Below, piece by piece: positions 27,820 through 35,722 of a DNA stretch of 64,000 nucleotides (its first letter is position 1; each line of letters opens with the position of its first letter). The position numbers and the translations under genes were made by a program. The notes beneath the pieces were generated by a model. That model was not told where the DNA came from. It made no database searches and saw only the letters and a program-made list of their open reading frames with translations. This stretch comes from Bosea beijingensis (lineage in GTDB: Bacteria > Pseudomonadota > Alphaproteobacteria > Rhizobiales > Beijerinckiaceae). The stretch covers positions 496,001-560,000 of the forward strand of contig NZ_CP132359.1 in the NCBI RefSeq assembly GCF_030758975.1. Reading direction: 5' to 3'.

Positions 27820-28299
27820 ATGCGGATAGCTGGCGACATTTTCGTTCGACAGCCTAAGCCACAGACTTTGAAGGCTTGGGAGCCATTCTGGGATTGCGTT
27901 GATATCCTGTTTGAATTTCAGAACTCGGATATTGATGACGAGCACCCAGAATGGCGCACCAACTGGATTGCAGGCTTGGCCCTGCTACGGTGCGTTGGCC
28001 ATGTCTTAGCCAAAGTGGATGCCTTAACCTCTTCAAGACATCGCACCATGATCGACGCGGCATACAAGGCATGGAAGCTCCCCGGTCAAGCAAATGACAT
28101 ATTCTTTGGGTTTATCGAGAACGAACGAAATAATATTCTTAAAACTTATACGATAGGCGCGCGTATCGAAATTATGAATGGCAATCCAACATTGATTTAT
28201 GGCGATGGCGAAGATGCCCTTCAGGCCTATAGATTAGCCGTTTATTGGTGGCGGCATCAATTAGAGCAGATTGAATTTCAATTGGAGAATGCTCGGTAA
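27820..28299 (+). CDS. AT-rich orphan gene inserted between frmA and frmB
   Basis: This 159-residue ORF has base and codon use very unlike its neighbours, with TTA, ATA and AAA codons abundant in an otherwise strongly GC-biased region. The protein is predicted to be mostly helical. It contains WRTNWIAGLALLRCVGHVLAKVDAL and FFGFIENERNNILKTY; the latter has an R-N followed by a basic/aromatic end, faintly reminiscent of HEPN-type RN-x-H motifs but without the His. No family is identified. The start ATG abuts the frmA stop, and its stop TAA shares its last A with the frmB ATG. It therefore sits in perfect translational coupling within the operon despite its foreign composition. Confidence 0.8.
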   Translation: MRIAGDIFVRQPKPQTLKAWEPFWDCVDILFEFQNSDIDDEHPEWRTNWIAGLALLRCVGHVLAKVDALTSSRHRTMIDAAYKAWKLPGQANDIFFGFIENERNNILKTYTIGARIEIMNGNPTLIYGDGEDALQAYRLAVYWWRHQLEQIEFQLENAR

Positions 28300-29135
28300 T
28301 GGAACTGCTCTCCTCCTCGAAGGCCTTCGGCGGCTCGCAGCGCGTCTACCGGCATGACAGCGCGGCTTGCGCCTGCCCGATGAATTTCGCGATCTACCTG
28401 CCGCATCAGATCGAGGACGGGCCGGTTCCGCTGCTCTGGTATCTCTCGGGCCTGACCTGCACGCACCAGAACGTCATGGACAAGGGCGAGTATCGCGCTG
28501 CCGCCGCCGCCAACGGCATCGCCATCATCTGCCCGGATACCAGCCCGCGCGGCGAAGGCGTGCCGGACGAGCCGGATAACTGGCAGTTCGGCTCCGGCGC
28601 CGGCTTCTATCTCGACGCAACGCAGGAACCCTATGCCAGGAACTACCGCATGGAGACTTACATCCGCGACGAACTGCCGGAACTGATCGGCCGGCATTTT
28701 CCGGTCGACATGAACAGGCAGGGCATCTTCGGCCATTCCATGGGCGGACACGGCGCGATCACGCTCGCGCTCAAGAACCCTGACCGCTACCGCTCCGTTT
28801 CCGCCTTCGCGCCGATCGCCCAGCCCTCGACGGCCGGCTGGTCGCGCCCGGCATTCGAGAAATACCTGGGACCGGACGAGACCACATGGCGTGCCTATGA
28901 CACGACCCTGCTGATCGCCGATGGTCACCGTATCCGCGACCTTCTGGTCGACCAGGGCACGGCCGACGGCTTCCTCGAGGAGGGCCTGCGCCCGCAATTG
29001 CTCGATATCGCCTGCGCCGCTGCCGGCATCCCGCTCCAGCTCACGATGCGCGACGGCTACGACCATTCCTACAACTTCATCTCGACCTTCATGGCCCAAC
29101 ACATTGCCTGGCATGCCGAGCGCCTGACCGCCTGA
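28299..29135 (+). CDS. frmB: S-formylglutathione hydrolase
   Basis: This 278-residue alpha/beta hydrolase of the esterase D type hydrolyses S-formylglutathione to formate and glutathione, the step after FrmA. The nucleophile Ser is in FGHSMGGHGA (about 148). The acid Asp is probably in VDQGTADGFL and the catalytic His in YDHSYNF. The oxyanion region LTCTHQNVMDKG is conserved. Its ATG shares one base with the stop of the AT-rich ORF upstream, so ribosomes probably re-initiate from it. Formate produced here could be activated by Fhs, encoded at 35723. Confidence 0.95.
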   Translation: MELLSSSKAFGGSQRVYRHDSAACACPMNFAIYLPHQIEDGPVPLLWYLSGLTCTHQNVMDKGEYRAAAAANGIAIICPDTSPRGEGVPDEPDNWQFGSGAGFYLDATQEPYARNYRMETYIRDELPELIGRHFPVDMNRQGIFGHSMGGHGAITLALKNPDRYRSVSAFAPIAQPSTAGWSRPAFEKYLGPDETTWRAYDTTLLIADGHRIRDLLVDQGTADGFLEEGLRPQLLDIACAAAGIPLQLTMRDGYDHSYNFISTFMAQHIAWHAERLTA

Positions 29136-29213
29136 CGCTGCCACAGCGGAACGGCCCCTACCCAGGCCGCGTTGAGAGCAGCACAGCCTCAACCGGCCTC
29201 GGGGGATCGTTCC

Positions 29214-29636
29214 ATGGCCAAGCGCCGCATGCCGCAGAGCGACCGCTCGCTCTTCACCCGCCTGTCGCAAACCGTCTCGCATTGGGCCGGACGGCCGCAA
29301 ACCTTCATCGGCGCGGCTGCCCTCATCGTGCTCTGGGCGCTCTCCGGCCCGTTCTTCGGCTATAACGACACCTGGCAATTGGTGGTGAACACGTCGACGA
29401 CGGTCGTCACCTTCCTGATGGTCTTCATCATCCAGAACAGCCAGAACCGCGACACGGCTGCGATGCAGATCAAGCTCGACGAACTAATCTGCCGGCTGGA
29501 AGGCGCCCGCGAGGAACTGCTCGATCTCGAAGAACTCGATGAGGACAAGCTCGAAGCGATCCGCGACGAGTTCGAGGCCATGGCGGCCAAGGCCCGAAAG
29601 CTCGCCTCGTCGGCTCCCGAAAAACCGTCGGCATAG
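29214..29636 (+). CDS. Low-affinity iron permease-family membrane protein
   Basis: This 140-residue protein has two hydrophobic spans (about residues 30-48, IGAAALIVLWALSGPFFG, and 58-76, STTVVTFLMVFIIQNSQNRD). An acidic C-terminal helix follows, rich in Glu and Asp (EELLDLEELDEDKLEAI). The VVTFLMVFIIQNSQNRD segment is the hallmark of the small prokaryotic relatives of yeast Fet4 (low-affinity iron permease family). Transport has not been shown for most bacterial members. ATG at 29214 is preceded by GGGGGA at 8 bp. It may be its own transcription unit after frmB. Confidence 0.8.
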   Translation: MAKRRMPQSDRSLFTRLSQTVSHWAGRPQTFIGAAALIVLWALSGPFFGYNDTWQLVVNTSTTVVTFLMVFIIQNSQNRDTAAMQIKLDELICRLEGAREELLDLEELDEDKLEAIRDEFEAMAAKARKLASSAPEKPSA

Positions 29637-29728
29637 GCTGGCGCTCCGTCGCACGCGCCCTCTTGCCGCGCGCCTGAATCGTCCGGTCCTAATCCTCGTT
29701 CAATCGCCGGTAAGGTTAGCTTTTAGGG

Positions 29729-29743
29729 TTAAGTGTCATTTAA
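29729..29743. promoter_or_regulatory. CtrA-type box upstream of the Omp25-like gene
   Basis: TTAA-GTGTCAT-TTAA fits the full CtrA consensus TTAA-N7-TTAA exactly and lies 81 bp before the start codon. CtrA is the cell-cycle master regulator of alphaproteobacteria and controls several outer-membrane protein genes. Confidence 0.65.
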
Positions 29744-29823
29744 GACTTCGCTGCCATGGTCCTGTCGTGGGTAACACGCGCGGGCTGCGTTCTCTGCGCC
29801 GCGCAAATGCGAAGGACACTGCC

Positions 29824-30693
29824 ATGGGCAGCCTGAAAACTCTCGCGCTGGCGGGCGGCCTGGCCCTCGGCGTTTCCGCCGCAGCACAAGCTGCCGATCT
29901 TGCCTATGCGCCGCCTCCCCCACCGCCGGAGCCGCTCGGCCTCAAGGGCACGATCTCGAGCGGCATCTATCTGCGCGGCGATATCGGCGTCGGCGTCCAG
30001 AGCGTCGGCAAGTACCAACAGGACGACGTCGCGCAGTTCGGCGGCGCCTTCTTCGGCAAGAGCGACAATGCCGCCTTCTTCGGTGGGCTCGGCGTCGGCT
30101 ATCGCTTCAACAATTGGCTGCGCTTCGACGTCACCGGCGAATATCGCGGTGCCGGCCAGATCGGCGTGAACGACATCGTCTTCAACCCGTTCAACAACGG
30201 CAACCAGACCAATACCTACAAGGGCAACCTGACCTCGCTGGTCACCCTGTTCAACGGCTATTTCGACCTCGGCACCTGGAACTGCCTGACGCCCTATATC
30301 GGCGCCGGTATCGGTTTCTCGCAGAACCGCATCAGCGGGCTGACCGATCAGGGAGCCCTGCTCGGCAACTTCGTCGGCCCGACGCTGGGCTATGCCAATA
30401 GCGGCAGCAAGACCGACCTCGCCTGGGCGCTCATGGCCGGCGTCGGCTACGAGGTGAACAAGAACCTGACCCTCGAAGCCGGCTATCGCTACATGAACCT
30501 CGGCGATGCCCAGTCCGGCCGCCTGATCAACGCCTTCACCGGCCAGATCCAGGCCCCCCTCAAGGCCAAGGACATCGAGAGCCACGATTTCCGCATCGGC
30601 ATGCGCTGGAACTTCGGCGACCCGAACTGCTGCGGCCCGGTCGAGCGCGAGCCGGTCGCCTACGCCCCGCCGCCGGTGGTGCGCAAGTACTGA
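29824..30693 (+). CDS. Omp25/Omp31-family outer-membrane beta-barrel protein
   Basis: This 289-residue protein has a signal peptide (MGSLKTLALAGGLALGVSAAAQA) and a proline-rich mature N-terminus (YAPPPPPPEP). An 8-stranded-type barrel follows, with repeated aromatic strands (YIGAGIGFSQN, AGVGYEVNKNLTLEAGYRYMNLG, DFRIGMRWNF). This is the surface-antigen porin-like family common in Hyphomicrobiales. The tail after the last strand is CCGPVEREPVAYAPPPVVRKY, an unusual repeat of the YAPPP motif found at the N-terminus. ATG at 29824 has AAGGA upstream. It has a CtrA-type box upstream and a good terminator downstream. Confidence 0.88.
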   Translation: MGSLKTLALAGGLALGVSAAAQAADLAYAPPPPPPEPLGLKGTISSGIYLRGDIGVGVQSVGKYQQDDVAQFGGAFFGKSDNAAFFGGLGVGYRFNNWLRFDVTGEYRGAGQIGVNDIVFNPFNNGNQTNTYKGNLTSLVTLFNGYFDLGTWNCLTPYIGAGIGFSQNRISGLTDQGALLGNFVGPTLGYANSGSKTDLAWALMAGVGYEVNKNLTLEAGYRYMNLGDAQSGRLINAFTGQIQAPLKAKDIESHDFRIGMRWNFGDPNCCGPVEREPVAYAPPPVVRKY

Positions 30694-30717
30694 TCCGAAG
30701 CATCGGATGAAGACGAG

Positions 30718-30745
30718 AACGGCGCGGATCACTCCGCGCCGTTTT
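30718..30745 (+). terminator. Rho-independent terminator after the Omp25-like gene
   Basis: Stem AACGGCGCGGA / TCCGCGCCGTT with a TCAC loop is followed by TT. It lies between the convergent omp and gpmI genes and may act in both directions. Confidence 0.8.
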
Positions 30746-30752
30746 GCTTGTG

Positions 30753-32267
30753 TCAGCGCAGCCGCGACTCACCCGTCATCTCGGCTGGCTGCGCAAGCCC
30801 CATCAGCGCGAGCAGCGTCGGCGCGATATCGGCGAGGCGCCCATCGGCGAGCCCCCTGCCCTGCCCGCCCACGAGCAAGAGCGGCACCGGATTGGTGGTG
30901 TGCGCCGTATGCGGCTTGCCGGTCACCGGATCGACCATCAGTTCGGCATTGCCGTGGTCGGCCGTAACCAGCATCGCCCCGCCCTGCCGCCCGACGGCCT
31001 CGGCGATGGCGCCAAGTCCGGCATCGACCGTCTCGACCGCCTTGATCGCCGCGGCGAGCACCCCGGTATGGCCGACCATGTCGGGATTGGCGAAATTGAG
31101 CACGACGAGATCGTAGCGACCGGAATCGATCGCCTCGACCGCCTTCCGGGTCAGTTCCGGCGCCGACATCTCCGGCTGCAGGTCATAGGTCGCGACCTTG
31201 GGCGACGGCACCATCACCCGGTCCTCGCCTGGATAGGGCGTCTCCTCGCCGCCATTGAAGAAATAAGTGACGTGCGGATATTTCTCGGTCTCCGCCATCC
31301 GCACCTGCTTGAGCCCCGCCTTGGCGACGGTCTCGCCAAGCCCGTTGGCCAGCGTCTGGGCTGCGAACAGCATCGGCATGACCTTGTCGAGCTCGGCGCT
31401 GTAGGAGGTCATGCTGACCGCCTTGACCAGCGCCGGCCGCCGCGGCCGAACGAAGCCGGCGAAATCCGGCTCCAGCACGGCGGCGAGGATCTCGCGGATG
31501 CGGTCCGAGCGGAAATTGAAGCTGAGCAGACCATCGCCATCCTTCATCCCGGCATAGCCGCCGATCGCGGCCGGCAGGATGAACTCGTCCGTGACGTTCT
31601 GCGCATAGGCGGCAGCGATCGCAGCCTGTGCATCCGGGAAGCGCTCGCCCTCCCCCAGCACCATCGCGCGCCAGGCCTTCTCGACCCGCTCCCAGCGATT
31701 GTCGCGGTCCATTGCGTAATAGCGGCCGGAAACGCTGGCGATGGAGGCGCCCGCCGGCAACGCGGCGGCGAAGGCCTTCACGTAGCCGGCCGCCGATTGC
31801 GGCGGCGTATCGCGCCCGTCGGTGAAGACATGGACATGCACGGTGACGCCCTGCGCGGTCAGGATGCGGGCGAGCGCGACCGCATGGTCCTGATGGGCAT
31901 GGACGCCGCCCGGCGACACGAGGCCGATGAGATGGCAGGCGCCGCCGCTCGCCTTCAAACCGGCAACCAGGCCGGTCGCCTCCAGGGCCACCGCGATCGA
32001 ACCGTCGGCGATCGCCTGGTTGATGCGCGGCAAGTCCTGCATCACCACCCGGCCGGCGCCGAGATTGAGATGGCCGACCTCGGAGTTGCCCATCTGCCCC
32101 GGCGGCAAGCCGACATCGAGGCCCGAAGTGTGCAGGAAGGCATGCGGGTTCGCCGCCCAGAGCCGGTCGAAATTTGGCGTGTTTGCCAGCTTGACGGCGT
32201 TGTTCTCGCTCTCTTCGCGCCAGCCCCAGCCATCGAGGATCATCAGCATCACGGGGCGAGGCGGCAT
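30753..32267 (-). CDS. gpmI: 2,3-bisphosphoglycerate-independent phosphoglycerate mutase
   Basis: This 504-residue enzyme of the alkaline phosphatase superfamily interconverts 3- and 2-phosphoglycerate in glycolysis and gluconeogenesis. The N-terminal metal site LMILDGWGWRE, the catalytic Ser in GQMGNSEVGHLNLGAGR (about 60), and the C-terminal metal ligands VTADHGNAELM and HTAHTTNPVP are present. The open frame extends 34 codons upstream, but ATG at 32267 starts directly before the conserved N-terminus and has an AGGT ribosome site. It is monocistronic and is followed by the shared terminator at 30718-30745. Confidence 0.95.
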   Translation of the reverse strand: MPPRPVMLMILDGWGWREESENNAVKLANTPNFDRLWAANPHAFLHTSGLDVGLPPGQMGNSEVGHLNLGAGRVVMQDLPRINQAIADGSIAVALEATGLVAGLKASGGACHLIGLVSPGGVHAHQDHAVALARILTAQGVTVHVHVFTDGRDTPPQSAAGYVKAFAAALPAGASIASVSGRYYAMDRDNRWERVEKAWRAMVLGEGERFPDAQAAIAAAYAQNVTDEFILPAAIGGYAGMKDGDGLLSFNFRSDRIREILAAVLEPDFAGFVRPRRPALVKAVSMTSYSAELDKVMPMLFAAQTLANGLGETVAKAGLKQVRMAETEKYPHVTYFFNGGEETPYPGEDRVMVPSPKVATYDLQPEMSAPELTRKAVEAIDSGRYDLVVLNFANPDMVGHTGVLAAAIKAVETVDAGLGAIAEAVGRQGGAMLVTADHGNAELMVDPVTGKPHTAHTTNPVPLLLVGGQGRGLADGRLADIAPTLLALMGLAQPAEMTGESRLR

Positions 32268-32362
32268 TGGCTTGACCTGTCGGCAATAGTGAAAGGTGTC
32301 TGTGCGGATACCACGCGCCACGACGCCGATGCGAGTGTTAAGAGTCGACTTTGGAATTCGAG

Positions 32363-32473
32363 CCCTCATCCTGAGGAGCGCCGCAGGCGCGTCTCGAAAG
32401 ATGCTTCAGGAGGTTCCGGAATCATCCGGGGCATCCTTCGCGACGCCGCTGACGCGGCTCCTCAGGATGGGGG
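32363..32473. repeat. Intergenic palindromic repeat, family A
   Basis: Two long arms of imperfect inverted repeat lie between gpmI and the dehalogenase gene. The left arm starts CCCTCATCCTGAGGAGC and ends GTCTCGAAAGATGC (32363-32404). The right arm starts GCATCCTTCGCGACG and ends GGCTCCTCAGGATGGGGG (32431-32473). This sequence pattern is a widespread chromosomal repeat of Hyphomicrobiales. A short one-arm remnant (CATCCTGAGGAGCCG) occurs at about 47142-47156. Confidence 0.8.
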
Positions 32474-32509
32474 CTGAGTTCCGGCAAAGGGCAGCCATGG
32501 AGGATCGCG

Positions 32510-33259
32510 ATGTCGATCAAGGCGCTGGTTTTCGATGCCTATGGCACGCTCTTCGACGTCCAGTCGGTCGCCGCCGTCACCGACGCGGCCTTTCCCGGGC
32601 ATGGCGCGACGATCACCCAGATCTGGCGCTTGAAGCAGCTCGAATACACCTGGCTGCGCGCCCTGATGGATCGCTACGAGGACTTCTGGACCGTTACCCG
32701 CGACTCCCTTGATTTCACGCTCAGGACGCTCGGCCTCGCCTCCTCGCCCGAGCTCGTGGCCAGGATCGCGGCCGCCTATGACGCGCTGCTGCTCTACCCC
32801 GAGGCCCGCTCCGCGCTCGAAGGCCTCGCCTCCCACCGCCTCGCCATCTTCTCGAATGGCAGCCCGGACATGTTGAAGCGGCTCGTCGCCCATGCCGGCA
32901 TCACCGACCTGCTGGAGACCGTCATCAGCGTCGATGAGATCGGCGTCTACAAGCCCGATCCGCGCGGCTACGCACATGTCGAGAAGCGGCTCGGCCTCGC
33001 CCGCGACGAAATCCTCTTCGTCTCCTCGAACGGCTTCGACATCGCCGGTGCCAAGGCGCATGGCTTCCATGTCGCGCGCATCGAGCGCGTGCCGGCAGGC
33101 AGCCTGCGCAATGAACTTGCCGCCGCGTCGACGATCGACCCCGCGCTCATGTTCAGGGCACTCCGGATGCAGCCGGAGCAGCTCGGCTTCCAGGCCGATG
33201 CGACCATTGCCGCGCTGACCGATCTCGTCTCCTATGTCGCCGGACTGAGCCAGGCCTGA
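32510..33259 (+). CDS. (S)-2-haloacid dehalogenase, type II
   Basis: This 249-residue HAD enzyme has the full L-2-haloacid dehalogenase signature. The nucleophile Asp9 is in VFDAYGTLFDV, a conserved Ser in IFSNGSPDML, a Lys in YKPDPRGY, and SSNGFDIAGAKAHGF completes the active site. An Arg that binds the carboxylate/halide (LRALMDRYEDFW region) is also present. It hydrolyses L-2-haloalkanoic acids to D-2-hydroxyacids. It matches the characterised family far better than the HAD gene at 3098. The GST gene follows after 22 bp on the same strand, which may link it to handling of halogenated electrophiles; this is inference. Confidence 0.88.
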   Translation: MSIKALVFDAYGTLFDVQSVAAVTDAAFPGHGATITQIWRLKQLEYTWLRALMDRYEDFWTVTRDSLDFTLRTLGLASSPELVARIAAAYDALLLYPEARSALEGLASHRLAIFSNGSPDMLKRLVAHAGITDLLETVISVDEIGVYKPDPRGYAHVEKRLGLARDEILFVSSNGFDIAGAKAHGFHVARIERVPAGSLRNELAAASTIDPALMFRALRMQPEQLGFQADATIAALTDLVSYVAGLSQA

Positions 33260-33281
33260 CGCGCCGCTCGTGGAGACCCCG

Positions 33282-33968
33282 ATGATCAAGCTCTACTATC
33301 ATCCCTCGCCGAACCCGGCGAAGATCGCGCTCTTCCTGGAGGAAGCCGGCCTGCCCTACGAGATGGTGCCGGTCGACACCCGCAAGGGCGACCAGTTCAA
33401 GCCGGACTTCCTCGCCATCAATCCCAACGCCAAGACGCCTGCCCTGACCGACGGCGACGTCACAATCTTCGATTCCAACGCGATCCTGCTCTATCTCGCC
33501 GAGAAGACCGGCCAGTTCCTGCCCGAGCATACGCCGAAGGCGCGCGGCGAGATGCTGTCCTGGCTGATGTTCGTCGCGACCGGCATCGGCCCCTATTGCG
33601 GCCAGGCCGTGCATTTCAGCCGCTTCGCGCCGGAAAAGCTGCATTATGCCATCAACCGCTATGCCCGCGAGGCCGAGCGGCACTGGGGCATCGTCAACGA
33701 CCTGCTCGCCAGCCGCCGCTACATGCTCGGTGACCGCTACACGCTGGTCGACATGTCGATCTGGGGCTGGGCGACGCGGCTCTCGTTCGCCATCGGCGAG
33801 ACCTGGCCGGAGATGCTCCCGCATGTGAAGCGCCATCTCGACGAGATCTCGGCTCGCCCTGCCGCACAGCGCGCCGTCGCGCTGAAGGACCAGTTCGCCT
33901 TCAAGACGGATTTCGATGCCGAGGCCCGGAAGTTCCTCTTCCCGCAGAACGCCCATCTGGCCGGCTGA
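33282..33968 (+). CDS. Glutathione S-transferase
   Basis: This 228-residue GST has an N-terminal thioredoxin-fold domain (MIKLYYHPSPNPAKIALFLEE, with the likely catalytic Ser about 9). The glutathione-binding NPNAKTPAL and DSNAILLYLAEK follow. The helical C-terminal domain contains LGDRYTLVDMSIWGW. The pattern is of the beta or nu-like bacterial classes (YghU/YfcG relatives), whose substrates vary. It lies 22 bp after the haloacid dehalogenase gene and is probably co-transcribed. ATG at 33282 is preferred over an upstream start at 33270, which adds only four residues. Confidence 0.88.
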   Translation: MIKLYYHPSPNPAKIALFLEEAGLPYEMVPVDTRKGDQFKPDFLAINPNAKTPALTDGDVTIFDSNAILLYLAEKTGQFLPEHTPKARGEMLSWLMFVATGIGPYCGQAVHFSRFAPEKLHYAINRYAREAERHWGIVNDLLASRRYMLGDRYTLVDMSIWGWATRLSFAIGETWPEMLPHVKRHLDEISARPAAQRAVALKDQFAFKTDFDAEARKFLFPQNAHLAG

Positions 33969-33989
33969 GCGGCGGCCGGCGCCCTCCTC

Positions 33990-35429
33990 TCAAACGCCGG
34001 CTTCGCCAACCCCCAGCGCATCGAACGGCGCGTCCAGCGTGAAGACGAGCCCTTCGGGAAGATAGGCGCTGGCCGTGCCGGTGCGCGCCGCCGGAAAGGA
34101 ACGCTCGATCAGGCGCGAGCCGAAACCCTTCCGCGACGGCGGCGCAACCTGCGGCCCGCCGCTCTCGCGCCAGCGCAACCGGAACTGCCGGACGCCTTCG
34201 ATCTCCCCGACACCCCAGCTCAGCGAAACCACACCGGTATCGTTGGAGAGCGCACCGTATTTCACGGCATTCGTGGTGAGCTCATGCAGGATGAGCGTCA
34301 GCGCCAGTGCAGCCTTCGGCCCCAGCACGACCTCTTCCCCCGCGATGCGGAAACGCCCCGGATCGCCCTGCAGGGCGATGATGCTCTGTGCGATGTCCTG
34401 GACCGTGGCATCGGCCCGCCGGCCGCCCACCAGCAGGTCATGCGCGCGGGCGAGCGCGGCCAGCCGGGCGCTGAAGGTCTCGCGCGCCGCCTCGAGCGTG
34501 CCGGCGCTGCGCAATGTCTGGGACGCCAGCGCCTGGATCATGGCCATCGTGTTCTTCACGCGATGCGCCAGCTCCTGCATCAGCAGGCGCTGCTCGGCCT
34601 CTGCCTCCTTGCGCTCGGTGACGTCGCGATGCGCGCCGATCAGGCGCAGCGGCTCGCCGCTCTCTCCGCGTTCGATCTGTGCCGTCGCCGCGATCCAGCG
34701 GATCTGTCCATCCGACGGCCTGATGATCCTGTACTCGGCCTGATAAGCCGTGGCACTTCCCTGCACCGCCTCCTGAAAATGCGCCACGACCGTCGCCCGA
34801 TCTTCGGGATGGATGCGCCTGACCCAGTCTTCATGGGTTTCCTGCACGGCCTCAGGCGGCAACCCGTGAATCTGCAGATATTCCGGTGAGCGACGGTTGC
34901 GGAACCCCGAACGCAGATCGACCTCCAGCCCGCCGACTCCGCCGATCTTCTGGACCTGTGCGAGCTCTGCCTCGCGCCGGCGCAAGGTCATCTCGGCCTG
35001 CATACGCTCGGTCGTCTCGGTAACGATCGCGAGCACGCCTACGACCTCGCCGGCCTCGTCGAGGACCGGGCTGTAATCGACATTCAGCCAGACATCCTCC
35101 GCCGCGCCATTGCGGTAGAACACGAAAGGCAGGTCGCGATAGGAAGGCGAATCGCCAGCGTAGACGCGGTCCATCACCGCGCGGTTGAAATCGGCGACCT
35201 CCGGCCAGGCCTCGAAGACGCTCATGCCGAAATTTGCAGGGTGCCGCGCCCCGGCGATGATCGCATAGGCGTCGTTGTACAGCATAAGCCCCTGCCGGCC
35301 CCATAGCAGCGTCATCGCGGCCGGGGACAACAGGACGAGCTGCAAGGCATTGCGCAGCACGCCCGGCCAATCCCGCGGCGGGCCAAGCGCGATCTCGCGG
35401 CCGGTCCAGCCGCGCAGCCGTTCTGCCAT
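33990..35429 (-). CDS. HWE-family sensor histidine kinase with PAS domains
   Basis: This roughly 479-residue soluble kinase has an N-terminal PAS-like region (PPRDWPGVLRNALQLVLLSP, typical of HWE kinases), a second PAS/PAC fold (about 175-300), and the HWE phosphoacceptor segment QELAHRVKNTMAMIQALA. An ATPase domain follows, containing LILHELTTNAVKYGAL and the WRES of the HWE signature. No transmembrane segment is seen, so the input is cytoplasmic, perhaps light or redox sensed by PAS. No response regulator is adjacent, so it is an orphan. ATG at 35429 is chosen; TTG at 35465, preceded by a GGGGGGA motif, is a plausible alternative adding 12 residues. Confidence 0.87.
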   Translation of the reverse strand: MAERLRGWTGREIALGPPRDWPGVLRNALQLVLLSPAAMTLLWGRQGLMLYNDAYAIIAGARHPANFGMSVFEAWPEVADFNRAVMDRVYAGDSPSYRDLPFVFYRNGAAEDVWLNVDYSPVLDEAGEVVGVLAIVTETTERMQAEMTLRRREAELAQVQKIGGVGGLEVDLRSGFRNRRSPEYLQIHGLPPEAVQETHEDWVRRIHPEDRATVVAHFQEAVQGSATAYQAEYRIIRPSDGQIRWIAATAQIERGESGEPLRLIGAHRDVTERKEAEAEQRLLMQELAHRVKNTMAMIQALASQTLRSAGTLEAARETFSARLAALARAHDLLVGGRRADATVQDIAQSIIALQGDPGRFRIAGEEVVLGPKAALALTLILHELTTNAVKYGALSNDTGVVSLSWGVGEIEGVRQFRLRWRESGGPQVAPPSRKGFGSRLIERSFPAARTGTASAYLPEGLVFTLDAPFDALGVGEAGV

Positions 35430-35722
35430 CTCGCCCTGCCCGACAGGCCAGGTTCGCTTCTCCAAGGTCGTATCCCCCCAACCGACCGGAACGAGAAGCC
35501 GCGCCCCGGCGCAGGCTTCACGGGCCGCCACATGCAGCCCTTGAACCACTCCCAAACGAGTAACAGGCGCCGCGGTTCCCGCGCATGTAAAATGACATAT
35601 CGGCTTGTGCATCATGCCCGCCCCGCCGGCAAAAGCGCTGGCGGCGGCGGGGTTTTCGGGCCAGTGTCCGCGCGGTTCCGCGCTCGGGAGACGCGGGAAG
35701 GAAAAAGCCTCCGAGAGGACGA

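Noticed and set aside
29539..29823. Upstream extension of the Omp25-like frame
   Set aside because: It overlaps the iron permease gene out of frame. The signal peptide begins at 29824 after AAGGA, so the extension is not real.
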